From Teredinibacter haidensis (GTDB lineage Bacteria; Pseudomonadota; Gammaproteobacteria; Pseudomonadales; Cellvibrionaceae): a stretch of 64,000 nucleotides of DNA. Below the pieces are notes generated by a model. It saw only the letters and a program-made list of their open reading frames with translations. It was not told the origin of the DNA and did no database searches. The stretch covers positions 3,669,001 to 3,733,000 of the forward strand of contig NZ_CP060084.1 in assembly GCF_014211975.1 (NCBI RefSeq), given 5' to 3'. The first letter of the stretch is position 1; each line of letters starts with the position of its first letter. Shown here one piece after another: positions 52,752 to 62,500 of the stretch. The translations under genes and the position numbers were made by a program.

Positions 52752-53570
52752 ATGCCTGAGCTGCCCGAAGTTGAAACCACTCGCCGCGGAATCACGCCCC
52801 ACATCAAGGGCAAGAAAATTCGTCGCCTTAGCGTGCGGAACGCCAATTTGCGCTGGCCTATTCCCGCCGAACTAATTGAACTAGTAAAACGAAAAACCAT
52901 TACCGATATTCAGCGCCGCGGGAAATACCTGCTCTTCCAGCTGTCATCAGGAGTAACACTTCTGTGGCATTTAGGCATGTCGGGCAGCATGCGAATTCTT
53001 ACTCAGGCACAAGCCCCCAACATACATGATCATGTCGATTTAGAGCTGACAGACGGTACCACACTTCGCTTCCACGACCCTCGCCGTTTTGGCGCCCTGC
53101 TGTACACGGAGGGCGACGCTGCAGAGCACCCCCTAATATCCCATCTGGGCCCGGAACCGTTAAGTGAAGACTTCAACTGCGATTATCTCTACCAACGCAC
53201 GCGCAAGCGCAGTCAAGCGATTAAAGCAGCCATTATGGACAGTAAACTGGTAGTCGGTGTGGGAAATATTTACGCTAACGAAGCGCTTTTTAACGCGGGG
53301 ATCCACCCCTTAAAGGCGGCAGGAAAACTTACGCATCCAGCATGCGAACACTTAACCATCGAAATAAAGCAGGTTTTACAAGAGGCGATAAAGCAGGGTG
53401 GCACAACTCTGCGGGATTTTACCGGAAGTGACGGCAAGCCTGGCTACTTTGCACAACAGCTTTCCGTGTACGGGCGCTCAGGCGAGCCCTGCAACAAGTG
53501 CGGTAAACTTCTCACAGAAAAGCGGCTGGGTCAGCGCTCAACGGTATACTGTACAAAGTGCCAACGCTAA
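52752..53570 (+). CDS. mutM: Formamidopyrimidine-DNA glycosylase
   Basis: The 272-residue DNA repair enzyme removes oxidised purines such as 8-oxoguanine. It begins MPELPEVETTRRG (catalytic Pro2 and Glu3 after Met removal), has LLWHLGMSGS, the K-containing loop KAAIMDSKLVVGVGNIYANE and the C-terminal zinc finger CNKCGKLLTE...CTKCQR. Complete. Confidence 0.97.
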   Translation: MPELPEVETTRRGITPHIKGKKIRRLSVRNANLRWPIPAELIELVKRKTITDIQRRGKYLLFQLSSGVTLLWHLGMSGSMRILTQAQAPNIHDHVDLELTDGTTLRFHDPRRFGALLYTEGDAAEHPLISHLGPEPLSEDFNCDYLYQRTRKRSQAIKAAIMDSKLVVGVGNIYANEALFNAGIHPLKAAGKLTHPACEHLTIEIKQVLQEAIKQGGTTLRDFTGSDGKPGYFAQQLSVYGRSGEPCNKCGKLLTEKRLGQRSTVYCTKCQR

Positions 53571-53573
53571 CGA

Positions 53574-54008
53574 TTAATTGATGGGTGAGCGAACCAAGCC
53601 CATAGTACCGACCAAACGATCTGATCGCGGCTTAACCATACGCGGTACCGGGGTGCTAACATCGATAAACACCGGCTCGCTAAATTCGTCTAATACGGTT
53701 TCTTGCTTATCCATAACAGCCCAGCGAGCCTTATAACCATAGCGACCATTCTCGCGCACCAATTCAGACAACGCGCTAAAACGCGGCCCTGTCATAATAC
53801 GCTTAAATTCTCCACCATCCTTGTTGCGATAAACCTCCAGCTGCATGCCCTGCTTTTCCGATTGAAACGCGCTGGTGCTAGACTGAATTCGCAACACGTA
53901 GCTACCATCATCCGAAGATGTTGGTGCACTTAAGTGAACTGGCTCCGCAGCAACAACCTCACCCCCGTAAGTACAACAGATAACCGCAACAACTGCTGAC
54001 AACTTCAT
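53574..54008 (-). CDS. Secreted hypothetical protein
   Basis: I take the ATG at 54,008, giving a 144-residue product beginning MKLSAVVAVICCTYGGEVVA with a signal peptide cleaved near VAA-EP. A longer frame upstream would put hydrophilic residues before the signal and is less likely. The mature part looks like one fibronectin-like or beta-sandwich domain (DGSYVLRIQSSTSAFQ, LEVYRNKDGGEFKRI, RYGYKARWAV). The function is unknown. It converges on mutM with 3 nt between. Confidence 0.65.
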   Translation of the reverse strand: MKLSAVVAVICCTYGGEVVAAEPVHLSAPTSSDDGSYVLRIQSSTSAFQSEKQGMQLEVYRNKDGGEFKRIMTGPRFSALSELVRENGRYGYKARWAVMDKQETVLDEFSEPVFIDVSTPVPRMVKPRSDRLVGTMGLVRSPIN

Positions 54009-54380
54009 AATTATTCTCACTCTCTGATCCATCTTTCCCGGCGCAATCAAAAGTTGATTGCGCCCAAAAATACTTCCCTGGCCGATTGCATGCGAATTCT
54101 TTACGTAAAAACTCACTGCAAATTATTGTTATTACCCCAATATCAGGCTAGTCCAAGCCCGAACTGCCATTATTTCAAAAATCCTTAACCGATATTGTTA
54201 CCAATTCGTAACCTGCTGAAAATTCAGCCAAAACTACGACCAGTTTTTCAGTCCATCTACTACCACAGCAGCAGAAAATCACAACCCAGAGCCCTAGAAG
54301 CGAGCCAAGCACTCTGGATTTTCGCCGTAGCAGGATAACGCATTTGTTTTACAGCGATGAGATGAGCGTCAAATTTGCGT

Positions 54381-55100
54381 CTATTCGCTCAACGCCTTTT
54401 TCTGTAGTACATTGAGCTCCGCAATTCCTTTCTTCGCCAATGTAAACATGGAGGCAAACTGGGACTCGGAAAAAGGTTCTTTTTCAGCTGTACCCTGAAT
54501 CTCAATCAAACCACCGTCTTCGGCCATAACCATATTCATATCCGTGTCTGCACTAGAATCTTCAGGATAATCCAAATCCAAAACGGCCTGACCACCAACC
54601 ACCCCCACCGAAACAGACGCGATCATACGCAGCAGCGGATCGGTTTCTATCATTTTGTTTCTCTGCATAGAACGCAGAGCATCCACTAGCGCAACGCAGG
54701 CACCCGTAATCGAAGCCGTTCGCGTCCCACCGTCAGCCTGTATCACATCACAGTCGATGGTTATGGTGAATTCCCCCAGTTTTTCCAAGTCAACTGCGGC
54801 TCGTAGGGAACGTCCGATTAAACGCTGAATTTCTACTGTGCGCCCACCCTGCTTACCACGAAACGCCTCGCGCCCCATGCGTGAGCCGGTTGAACGTGGC
54901 AACATGCCGTATTCCGCTGTAATCCAGCCTCGGCCTTCGCCCTTCATAAAGCGGGGTACACCCTCTTCCACCGAAGCGTTGCAGATAACTTGCGTGTCGC
55001 CGAAAGCAACTAATACAGAACCCTCCGCATGACGCGTGAAATGTCGCTGAATGGAAATATCTCGAAGCTGGTCTGCCTCACGGCCGCTGGGTCTGGTCAT
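54381..55100 (-). CDS. rph: Ribonuclease PH
   Basis: The 239-residue 3'-to-5' phosphorolytic RNase trims tRNA 3' ends. Motifs include RPSGREADQLRDISIQRHFT, HAEGSVLVAFGDTQVICNAS, RQGGRTVEIQRLIGRSLRA and CDVIQADGGTRTASITGA, with phosphate-binding Arg residues. Intact length. It is divergent from yicC. Confidence 0.97.
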   Translation of the reverse strand: MTRPSGREADQLRDISIQRHFTRHAEGSVLVAFGDTQVICNASVEEGVPRFMKGEGRGWITAEYGMLPRSTGSRMGREAFRGKQGGRTVEIQRLIGRSLRAAVDLEKLGEFTITIDCDVIQADGGTRTASITGACVALVDALRSMQRNKMIETDPLLRMIASVSVGVVGGQAVLDLDYPEDSSADTDMNMVMAEDGGLIEIQGTAEKEPFSESQFASMFTLAKKGIAELNVLQKKALSE

Positions 55101-55238
55101 AATTTCTTACCTAATTTGGGGGCTGTTATTGAAGGGTCGCTATTATGCTATTGTCGACGGTTATTTAGTATCGCTGTGTTACCATTAACGACGCACACAA
55201 TAAAAACGAAAGACAGAAACAAGATCAAGGAATTACCT

Positions 55239-56105
55239 ATGCCACGCAGCATGACTGGCTTTGCACGCCAACAAGCCGAACACAGTTGGGGACAACTCAG
55301 CTGTGAAATTCGCAGCGTTAACCACCGCTATCTCGAGCCAAGCATTCGTTTGTCGGATGCGCTACGCGCCCAGGAAACAGCTCTAAGGGAAATGTTGCGC
55401 AAGGGGGTCAGCCGGGGCAAAGTGGAAGTAAGCGTCCATTTAAAAACGGAGGCGTCTAACGAAAATGACCTAGCCCTCAACCAAGCCCTGACCAATCAGA
55501 TTGCAGCACTCGCAAAACAAGTCAGTATGCAAATCGACAATCCTGCCCAGATCAATCCACTCGAGATCCTACGATGGCCCGGCGTTATCCAGGCTGCCGA
55601 GATTAACCCCGACGAGTTAGCAAAAGCCGCTGTCGACCTTTTCTCAACAACCTTAAGCATGCTTATCGAAAACCGCGAACGCGAGGGTGAAGAGCTGAAA
55701 AATTTTATTCTTCAGCGCCTGGAAACCATTGGTAAACACGTTAAGGTCGTGCGCGAACAGCTCCCCGAACTACAAGCTGCCTACAAGGAAAAGTTGCGAG
55801 GTAAAGTAGAAGCCCTCAAGATTGATGTAGACGAAGACCGATTCAATCAGGAAGTCGTTTACGTTTGCCAGAAATCCGATGTAGCCGAAGAGCTGGATCG
55901 CCTGGACGCTCATATTCAAGAGGTCACCCACACCCTGAAACAGGAAGGCCCCATTGGTCGCCGCATGGATTTCCTAATGCAGGAATTGAATCGCGAAGCC
56001 AATACGCTTTCTTCCAAATCCATGTCCAGCGAAACATCGCAGATTGCGGTAGATTTAAAAGTCCTGATCGAGCAGATGCGCGAACAAGTTCAGAATATTG
56101 AGTAA
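55239..56105 (+). CDS. yicC: YicC-family endoribonuclease
   Basis: The ATG at 55,239, with AAGGAA 9 nt upstream, gives 288 residues starting MPRSMTGFARQQAEHSWGQL, as usual for the family. It ends with the conserved DFLMQELNREANTLSSKSMS. YicC proteins are metal-dependent endoribonucleases acting on stress-related small RNAs. A frame opening at 55,029 would overlap rph and is not conserved. Confidence 0.94.
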   Translation: MPRSMTGFARQQAEHSWGQLSCEIRSVNHRYLEPSIRLSDALRAQETALREMLRKGVSRGKVEVSVHLKTEASNENDLALNQALTNQIAALAKQVSMQIDNPAQINPLEILRWPGVIQAAEINPDELAKAAVDLFSTTLSMLIENREREGEELKNFILQRLETIGKHVKVVREQLPELQAAYKEKLRGKVEALKIDVDEDRFNQEVVYVCQKSDVAEELDRLDAHIQEVTHTLKQEGPIGRRMDFLMQELNREANTLSSKSMSSETSQIAVDLKVLIEQMREQVQNIE

Positions 56106-56173
56106 TACCTGCAAATTAGAGCAGACTATAATCCGTTTTTTAACCCACCGATTGCGGAGTTGTAACAGTTCAA

Positions 56174-56791
56174 ATGAGTTATCTCGGTACGCTATACACC
56201 GTTTCCGCCCCCTCCGGGGCGGGCAAAACCAGCCTAGTAAAGGCGCTGGTGGAATCCACCCGCGGAATTAAGGTTTCGGTTTCCCACACGACCCGCTCCA
56301 TTCGCCCAGGCGAACAGGACGGTATCAACTACCACTTTGTTAACCACGAGAGCTTTGCTTTCATGGTTGGCGAAGCTGAATTTCTGGAGCACGCCCAGGT
56401 CTTCACCAATTTCTATGGCACGTCCAAAACCTGGGTTGAAGAAACTCTGACCACCGGCGTTGACGTCATTTTGGAGATAGACTGGCAGGGCGCAGAGCAG
56501 GTCCGCAAGCAAATCCCCTCTGCCGTAGGCGTATTTATCCTGCCTCCGTCAAGAGAGACACTGCTGGAACGCTTGACCGGACGCGGGCAGGATGGCGAAG
56601 ACGTGATCCAGAAACGAATGGCTGAGGCTAAGAATGAAATATCCCACTATGTTGAGGCCGACTATCTCGTTATTAACGACGATTTCGACGAGGCCTTAAC
56701 CGAATTTCGCTCAATTGTACTCGCTCGGCGACAAACGCTTGAAAAACAGCAGCAAAAGCACCAAGACTTACTCTCGGGGCTCTTGTCGTAG
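56174..56791 (+). CDS. gmk: Guanylate kinase
   Basis: The 205-residue enzyme phosphorylates GMP to GDP. It has the P-loop SAPSGAGKTSLVKAL (residues about 11-25), SHTTRSIRPGE, the GMP-binding YHFVNHESF, FTNFYGTSK and ILEIDWQGAEQVR. It lies upstream of rpoZ-spoT, the (p)ppGpp gene cluster. Confidence 0.97.
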   Translation: MSYLGTLYTVSAPSGAGKTSLVKALVESTRGIKVSVSHTTRSIRPGEQDGINYHFVNHESFAFMVGEAEFLEHAQVFTNFYGTSKTWVEETLTTGVDVILEIDWQGAEQVRKQIPSAVGVFILPPSRETLLERLTGRGQDGEDVIQKRMAEAKNEISHYVEADYLVINDDFDEALTEFRSIVLARRQTLEKQQQKHQDLLSGLLS

Positions 56792-56849
56792 CTGTCCATT
56801 TTGCGTACACTTCTCGCCCTTTTTTATTAACAATCGCGGAACAAGATTA

Positions 56850-57131
56850 ATGGCAAGAATTACGGTAGAAGATTGTTTGGATCACGTTGATAACCGCTTT
56901 GAGCTGGTTATCGTTGGTAGCAAGCGCGCGCGTCAGCTCGCGGTTCAGGGCAAAGACGCTTTAGTACCGGAAGAAAATGACAAGCCCACCGTTATCGCCC
57001 TGCGCGAAATCGAACTAGGCCTTGTCGATGCCAGCATTCTGGATCAGGACGACGAAGATGCTCGCGAAGAACTGCTACTAATTGATAACATCGAAGGTGA
57101 CCAGGGGCTCAATACTGCTCCGGAAATGTAA
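56850..57131 (+). CDS. rpoZ: RNA polymerase omega subunit
   Basis: The ATG at 56,850 gives 93 residues starting MARITVEDCLDHVDNRFELV, the omega signature, then GSKRARQLAVQGKDALVPEE and the conserved ALREI. The acidic C-terminal tail is typical of gammaproteobacteria. Omega helps assemble RNA polymerase and forms part of a ppGpp site. It is 34 nt upstream of spoT. Confidence 0.97.
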   Translation: MARITVEDCLDHVDNRFELVIVGSKRARQLAVQGKDALVPEENDKPTVIALREIELGLVDASILDQDDEDAREELLLIDNIEGDQGLNTAPEM

Positions 57132-57165
57132 TTAGGGCCCGTTATCAAGCCCTTGGAGGAACCCG

Positions 57166-59277
57166 TTGCTCACTATAGATTCGCTCAGCCACCGGCTTTC
57201 CTCATATCTCGAACCCGTGCAGATCAACCGGGTTAAGCGCGCCTACTACTACGCCGAACAGGCCCACTCCGGGCAATATCGGCGTAGCGGTGAGCCCTAT
57301 ATCACCCACCCCCTCGCTGTTGCCAATATTCTCGCATCAATCCATATGGATCATCAAAGCCTGATGGCCGCCATGTTGCACGATGTGATTGAAGACACAG
57401 GCATAGGCAAAAAAGCTATCAGCCACCAGTTTGGGGGCCAAGTTGCCGATATTGTCGATGGCGTCAGTAAACTCGCCAAAATCGAATTTGAAACCCAGGC
57501 AGAAAAGCAGGCCAAGAACTTTCAGAAGATGGCTCTTGCGATGGCACGCGATCTGCGAGTAATCGTAGTAAAGCTTTCAGACAGATTACACAATATGCGC
57601 ACACTGGGCGCCCTGCCCGCAGAAAAAAAACGTCGTATAGCCAAAGAAACTCTGGAGATCTATGCTCCCATCGCCCACCGACTGGGGATGAACGACTGGC
57701 GCATTGAGTTTGAAGATCGCGGCTTTGCTGCCATGCACCCCTTGCGTGCTACTCGCCTCCACGCCTCCCTGCAGCAGGTTCGCGGCAATCGCAGAACACT
57801 GGTGGAAAAAATACAATCTGCCATCGAGATGCGTCTGCAGCGCGAGGAGATCGAAGGCCTGGTTATTGGTCGCGAAAAACACCTGTACAGCATTTACAAC
57901 AAGATGCGCAGTAAGCATAAATCCTTTAAGGAAATTATGGATGTCTATGCCTTCCGCATCATTGTTGAGAACATCGACACCTGCTACCGCGCCCTCGGCG
58001 CCATCCATAACCTGTACAAGCCTAAGCCCGGCGAATTTAAAGACTATATAGCCATCCCCAAAGAAAACGGCTACCAATCACTGCATTCGATTGTGATCGG
58101 CACACAGGGCGTACCCATTGAGGTCCAGATCCGCACCAAAGAAATGGACGAGCTGGCCAGCAGAGGTATAGCCGCCCACTGGCTGTATAAATCTTCCGGC
58201 GATGACGAAACCTCATCCGGCAGTTACGACCGAGCCAACCGCTGGATAAAGCGATTACTAGAGATACAGCAACACACCAACAGCTCTGTAGAATTTGTCG
58301 AGAACGTTAAAATCGATCTCTTCCGCGATGAAGTGTATGTATTTACCCCCAAAGGGGAAATTATCGAATTACCTGCTGGCTCCACACCCGTGGATTTTGC
58401 CTATGCGGTACATACACAGGTCGGCAATACCTGCGTTGCCTGCCGCATTAATGATCGCCCTGCGCCCCTGTCACAAACACTGGACAGTGGGCAAAAAGTT
58501 AAGATTATTTGCTCGGAAAAATCCCAGCCGAACCCCAACTGGCTAAACTTTGTTATTACTGCGAAAGCCCGCTCAGCTATTCGTCACTACCTGAAAAACC
58601 AGCGTCATACCGAGTCGGTAGGGCTGGGCAAACGCATGTTTGAACGCGCGCTGACAAACAACAATCTCAATATAGATAAACTCAGTACGGAACAGATTCA
58701 AATATTACTGGAGAAAACCAGCAGCTCATCGCTGGATGTCATGTACGAAAGCATCGGTCTGGGCGAAATTACCGCTCTAACCATCACCAGCATTCTATTA
58801 CCGGAAGCCGAAGCCAATCTCAATAACTCAACCAGCCCCATTGCTATCGACTCTTCCGACAGCTTGCTAATCAGCTTTGCCCGCTGCTGCCGCCCCATAC
58901 CCGGCGATCCCATTGTTGCCCACCTGAGCACGGGTAAAGGCGTTGTCGTTCACCGCGAACTGTGCAAAAACGTCAGCGACCTAAGAAGCAAAAAAGAAAA
59001 TCTGTCTGATATAAGCTGGTCTTCTGATGTGCAAGGAGAATTTTTTACACGGGTACGCGTAGAAGTGAAATCAGAACGCGGCATAATCGCTTCCCTAGCA
59101 ACGCGTATTGCCAACACAGGAACCAGCCTAGAAGGTATTCAGGTTGACGAACGCGATGCCGAGCACAGCGTGATCAATTTAACTGTCGCCGTCAGCAGTC
59201 GTGTGCATCTTGCCACGGTTATGCGTTCAATTCGTAATATGCGCTCCGTAACGGGCGTAAGTCGACCAAAGAATTAA
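57166..59277 (+). CDS. spoT: SpoT bifunctional (p)ppGpp synthetase/hydrolase
   Basis: The 703-residue enzyme starts at TTG, preceded by a strong GGAGG. Domains in order: HD hydrolase (about 28-180, with HDVIEDT at 72-78), RelA/SpoT synthetase (about 230-350, with RIIVENIDTCYRALGAIHNL and YKPKPGEFKDYIAIPKENGY), TGS (about 390-450, YVFTPKGEIIELPAGSTPVD), helical and zinc-finger region (FARCCRPIPGDPI), and a C-terminal ACT domain. Complete. Confidence 0.97.
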   Translation: MLTIDSLSHRLSSYLEPVQINRVKRAYYYAEQAHSGQYRRSGEPYITHPLAVANILASIHMDHQSLMAAMLHDVIEDTGIGKKAISHQFGGQVADIVDGVSKLAKIEFETQAEKQAKNFQKMALAMARDLRVIVVKLSDRLHNMRTLGALPAEKKRRIAKETLEIYAPIAHRLGMNDWRIEFEDRGFAAMHPLRATRLHASLQQVRGNRRTLVEKIQSAIEMRLQREEIEGLVIGREKHLYSIYNKMRSKHKSFKEIMDVYAFRIIVENIDTCYRALGAIHNLYKPKPGEFKDYIAIPKENGYQSLHSIVIGTQGVPIEVQIRTKEMDELASRGIAAHWLYKSSGDDETSSGSYDRANRWIKRLLEIQQHTNSSVEFVENVKIDLFRDEVYVFTPKGEIIELPAGSTPVDFAYAVHTQVGNTCVACRINDRPAPLSQTLDSGQKVKIICSEKSQPNPNWLNFVITAKARSAIRHYLKNQRHTESVGLGKRMFERALTNNNLNIDKLSTEQIQILLEKTSSSSLDVMYESIGLGEITALTITSILLPEAEANLNNSTSPIAIDSSDSLLISFARCCRPIPGDPIVAHLSTGKGVVVHRELCKNVSDLRSKKENLSDISWSSDVQGEFFTRVRVEVKSERGIIASLATRIANTGTSLEGIQVDERDAEHSVINLTVAVSSRVHLATVMRSIRNMRSVTGVSRPKN

Positions 59278-59330
59278 TTAGAAAATTCTCTCACATTTTT
59301 TACAACAAAAAGGCCCTGGAGAAAACATTC

Positions 59331-59714
59331 ATGCCTAATAAAGCCATTATTCATTCCGACAACGCTCCCAAAGCGATTGGCACCTATTCTCAAGCCGTAA
59401 AAGTAAGCAATACCGTCTACCTCTCCGGTCAAATTCCATTAATTCCTGAAACTATGGAAATGATCGAGGGCGATTTCAAAGCGCAAGCTGAGCAGGTCTT
59501 TAAAAACCTGAACGCTGTATGTAAAGCCGCCAATGGCAGTCTGCAGAATATTGTGAAATTGAATATTTACTTAACTGACCTCAGCTACTTCCCCGTTGTG
59601 AACGAAGTCATGGGGCAATATATTCAGGAGCCTTACCCTGCTCGCGCGGCTATTGGCGTTAAGGAATTACCGAAAGGCGCTCTGGTTGAGGCCGACGGCA
59701 TTATGGTGGTGTAA
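59331..59714 (+). CDS. ridA: RidA enamine/imine deaminase
   Basis: The 127-residue protein matches RidA: PKAIGTYSQAVKVSNTVYLS, GQIPLIPETMEM, QVFKNLNAVCKAANGSLQNI, KLNIYLTDLSYFP and PARAAIGVKELPKGALVE, with the substrate-binding Arg near residue 104. RidA removes reactive enamines made by PLP enzymes. Downstream of spoT as in Pseudomonas. Confidence 0.97.
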   Translation: MPNKAIIHSDNAPKAIGTYSQAVKVSNTVYLSGQIPLIPETMEMIEGDFKAQAEQVFKNLNAVCKAANGSLQNIVKLNIYLTDLSYFPVVNEVMGQYIQEPYPARAAIGVKELPKGALVEADGIMVV

Positions 59715-59743
59715 GCATAGCGCCATTAAGCATTAACAACTTA

Positions 59744-59777
59744 CCAAAAAAACCAGCTTCCCTTTTAAGAGAAGCTG
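59744..59777 (-). terminator. Minus-strand terminator, probably for the comB-like gene
   Basis: On the minus strand, CAGCTTC...GAAGCTG forms a 7-bp stem followed by GG and TTTTTTT. It lies about 215 nt after the comB-like stop; nothing else is encoded in between. Confidence 0.5.
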
Positions 59778-59992
59778 AAAACAATTCATAACCCTCGACA
59801 ACAAAAGAAGATACAACTAACAGTTAAAGGTACCTTTTCCGCTTTCCGCTCTCTATCAAGATCATTTCACCCTCCATTATCACCAACTTATAAATCGATT
59901 CTTCATAGAGTGTTTTCAATTCAGAACAACGTCCACGACAAGCCGGGAACCTATTGCCTGCAATGGGATATGCCATTAGCTGATAGCCGCCT

Positions 59993-60679
59993 TTAGACCC
60001 TTAACAGCTCACAGGCCTGATCGTCCAGCCTGCGGGCTTTTAAAACAAAATCAAATGTATTAAACGCCAAGCAGCATTCAAAATCTGCGGCAGGGCTCCA
60101 GGGTTGAGTCTCGTCAAAAAAGCGGGCGGAAAAGGGAGAGGCTTTTAATTTTTGATATACCGTCGCATCGTCTACTGCATCTCCATTTAAAATGGCTGCA
60201 AGGTAATCCGCATAGAACCAATCTTCGTCACTGCGAGTATCGGCATTTAATCCCATTCTTACCAGCGTCACCCGCTCAGGCTCCCTAGCCAGGATATAAT
60301 TGGCTGTTGCGCGCGCGTTGACAAAGGCACCTGTCAGCACTTCATCGGCTCCCACCGCATTAACCAACCCTTGGGTTCCCGCGTGGGTGGTGTGTATAAC
60401 GGTTTTCCCCTGCAGTGACTGACCAGCGATTTCACTTGGCGAATTACCGAAATCAAAACCGGGCAGCTTGCGGCCAAAACGTTCGCCAAGCAGTACGCAC
60501 TGGTTTAATTGATATCGATAATTTAATGCCTGTTCACTATCACCTACAGCAATAATCTTTTCGGCGCCAGCATCCAGGCAATAGCAGGCCGTGGTAAATG
60601 CCCTAAAAACATCGATCACCACCACCAGACCCTGTGCGTTGCGGGCTCCCGCTACGAAATCAACAAATTCAATCTGCAT
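59993..60679 (-). CDS. ComB-like 2-phosphosulfolactate phosphatase family protein
   Basis: The 228-residue protein has the ComB pattern: VVVIDVFRAFTTACYCLDAG, LLGERFGRKLPGFDFGNSPS, TVIHTTHAGTQGLVNAVGAD and ADTRSDEDWFYADYLAAIL, with Asp/Glu residues that bind Mg2+. ComB removes phosphate from 2-phosphosulfolactate in coenzyme M synthesis in archaea; bacterial homologues have no clear role. The substrate here is unknown. Confidence 0.85.
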   Translation of the reverse strand: MQIEFVDFVAGARNAQGLVVVIDVFRAFTTACYCLDAGAEKIIAVGDSEQALNYRYQLNQCVLLGERFGRKLPGFDFGNSPSEIAGQSLQGKTVIHTTHAGTQGLVNAVGADEVLTGAFVNARATANYILAREPERVTLVRMGLNADTRSDEDWFYADYLAAILNGDAVDDATVYQKLKASPFSARFFDETQPWSPAADFECCLAFNTFDFVLKARRLDDQACELLRV

Positions 60680-60833
60680 ACAGTTTTGCTCTTTAGTCGT
60701 TTAATTCACACCAATGAGAGGTGATAAACATACTCATAATTATCGCCAGCAGGAAAACTATACCAAAGGATTATTTACCCCACCTATTAGGTAGTGTACG
60801 CTTATTAAAATTTGGCAATCAATAGATTTCACC

Positions 60834-61772
60834 ATGACACTTACAGAATTGCGGTACATCGTTACCCTCGCTCAGGAACAACACTTCGGTCGCGCTGCAG
60901 ATCGCTGCCATGTCTCTCAGCCTACGCTCAGTATTGCGGTTAAAAAGCTGGAAGAAGAACTGAATGTTTCCATCTTTGAGCGCTCAAAAACCCGCGTTTC
61001 GCCCACTCCCTTAGGCGAGAGTATTATTCAGCAGGCACAGAAGGTTTTGGAGCAGGCCGCGGCAATTAAAGATATTGCCAACTCCGGTAAAAACCAGCTG
61101 ACTAACCCTTTCCATATCGGTGCGATTTTCACTATTGGGCCTTATCTGTTTCCACGACTGATTCCATCACTACAGAAGCTGGCTCCCGATATGCCGCTCT
61201 ATGTGGAGGAAAGCTATACGGCCACCTTACGCCGTCGTATTCGCCACGGCGACCTGGACGCGATTGTAGTCGCGTTGCCGTTTACCGAGGCCGATGTTGT
61301 TACCCAACCACTCTATGATGAGCCTTTTGTTGTGTTGATGAACAAGGGACACGCACTGGAAAAAGAAACCGTGATCGACCCGACGGTACTTAACCAGTAC
61401 AACGTACTGCTACTGGGCGAAGGCCACTGCTTTCGCGACCAGGTATTAGAAGCCTGCCCCAACCTCAAACCCTCTATTGATGATCCTCGCGGAAATATCC
61501 GTACGGCCGCCGAGGGCAGCTCACTGGAAACGCTGAAATATATGGTGGCTTCTGGCCTCGGTATTACAATTTTGCCGCAGTCTGCTGCCATGATCGGTCA
61601 CTACTCCGCCGACCAGCTGGTGATAAAATCCTTTGCCGATCCTGTACCTTCTCGCACCGTAGCTCTGGCTTGGCGCGCCAGCTTCCCCCGACTACAGGCC
61701 ATTGATGCGATTCGCGATTCCATCAGCGACTGTAAGGTGGGAGAAAATTTCTCTAACGAAAAGACCGTGTAG
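60834..61772 (+). CDS. oxyR: OxyR peroxide-sensing LysR-type regulator
   Basis: The 312-residue regulator has an N-terminal winged HTH (TLTELRYIVTLAQEQHFGRA, ADRCHVSQPTLSIAVKKLEE) and a sensor domain with GEGHCFRDQVLEAC, placing the redox cysteines exactly at Cys199 and Cys208 as in Escherichia coli OxyR. It activates oxidative-stress genes when they form a disulphide. The following nitroreductase starts 2 nt after its stop. Confidence 0.96.
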   Translation: MTLTELRYIVTLAQEQHFGRAADRCHVSQPTLSIAVKKLEEELNVSIFERSKTRVSPTPLGESIIQQAQKVLEQAAAIKDIANSGKNQLTNPFHIGAIFTIGPYLFPRLIPSLQKLAPDMPLYVEESYTATLRRRIRHGDLDAIVVALPFTEADVVTQPLYDEPFVVLMNKGHALEKETVIDPTVLNQYNVLLLGEGHCFRDQVLEACPNLKPSIDDPRGNIRTAAEGSSLETLKYMVASGLGITILPQSAAMIGHYSADQLVIKSFADPVPSRTVALAWRASFPRLQAIDAIRDSISDCKVGENFSNEKTV

Positions 61773-61774
61773 TA

Positions 61775-62437
61775 ATGGATGTAAAAGTAGCTTTAAAACA
61801 ACGTAAATCGACTCGAGCCTTTCTCGAGAAGCCAGTACCCAAAGCACTGATTCAGCGAATACTCGACAGTGCCCGCCATGCCCCTTCCGGCACCAACACG
61901 CAACCCTGGCAAGTCGCTGTAGTCACTGGAGCGACAAAGAAATGTTTGGAGCAACAGTTTCTCGCCGAAGTTGAAAAGGGTGCAGAAGAGAAGATGGATT
62001 ACCTCTATTACCCACAGGATTGGATAGAACCCTTTAAAAGTCGCCGACGCGCCTGCGGTCTGCAGATGTATTCTACCCTGCAAATCGGCCGTGAAGACAA
62101 AGCCCGACAACAGACCCAGTGGCGCGCCAACTATCTTGCATTCGACGCTCCCGTCGCACTCTACTTTTTTATCGATCCTGTCATGAAAACCGGCTCCTTT
62201 ATGGATTACGGTATGTTTTTGCAGTCGATTATGCTGGCTGCAGTAGAAGAAGGACTTGCAACCTGTGCCCAGGCAGCACTCGGACAATTCCCGGAAATCG
62301 TCAAAAAGGAATTGGGCTATCAAGGCACCACACTAGTATGCGGCATGGCTCTGGGCTATGAAGACACCCAAGCATTGGTGAACAGCTACCGCACACCCAG
62401 GGAAGAAGTGGAATCCTTTACACATTTTTATAATTGA
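61775..62437 (+). CDS. Nitroreductase-family flavoprotein
   Basis: The 220-residue protein starts DVKVALKQRKSTRAFLEKPV and has ILDSARHAPSGTNTQPWQVA (FMN-binding Arg and SxxNxQPW), GSFMDYGMFLQSIMLAAVEE and VCGMALGYED, the nitroreductase pattern. It starts 2 nt after oxyR and is probably co-transcribed, which suggests a link to redox stress. Substrate is unknown. Confidence 0.93.
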   Translation: MDVKVALKQRKSTRAFLEKPVPKALIQRILDSARHAPSGTNTQPWQVAVVTGATKKCLEQQFLAEVEKGAEEKMDYLYYPQDWIEPFKSRRRACGLQMYSTLQIGREDKARQQTQWRANYLAFDAPVALYFFIDPVMKTGSFMDYGMFLQSIMLAAVEEGLATCAQAALGQFPEIVKKELGYQGTTLVCGMALGYEDTQALVNSYRTPREEVESFTHFYN

Positions 62438-62500
62438 GTAATGGCACTGATGACCGTACTTATGGTCAAATATTGCCCTCTTTGGATAACGGAATACGGA

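Noticed and set aside
54117..54380. tRNA or small RNA in the gap between the secreted protein gene and rph
   Set aside because: No cloverleaf, strong hairpin or terminator is visible in this 264-bp gap.
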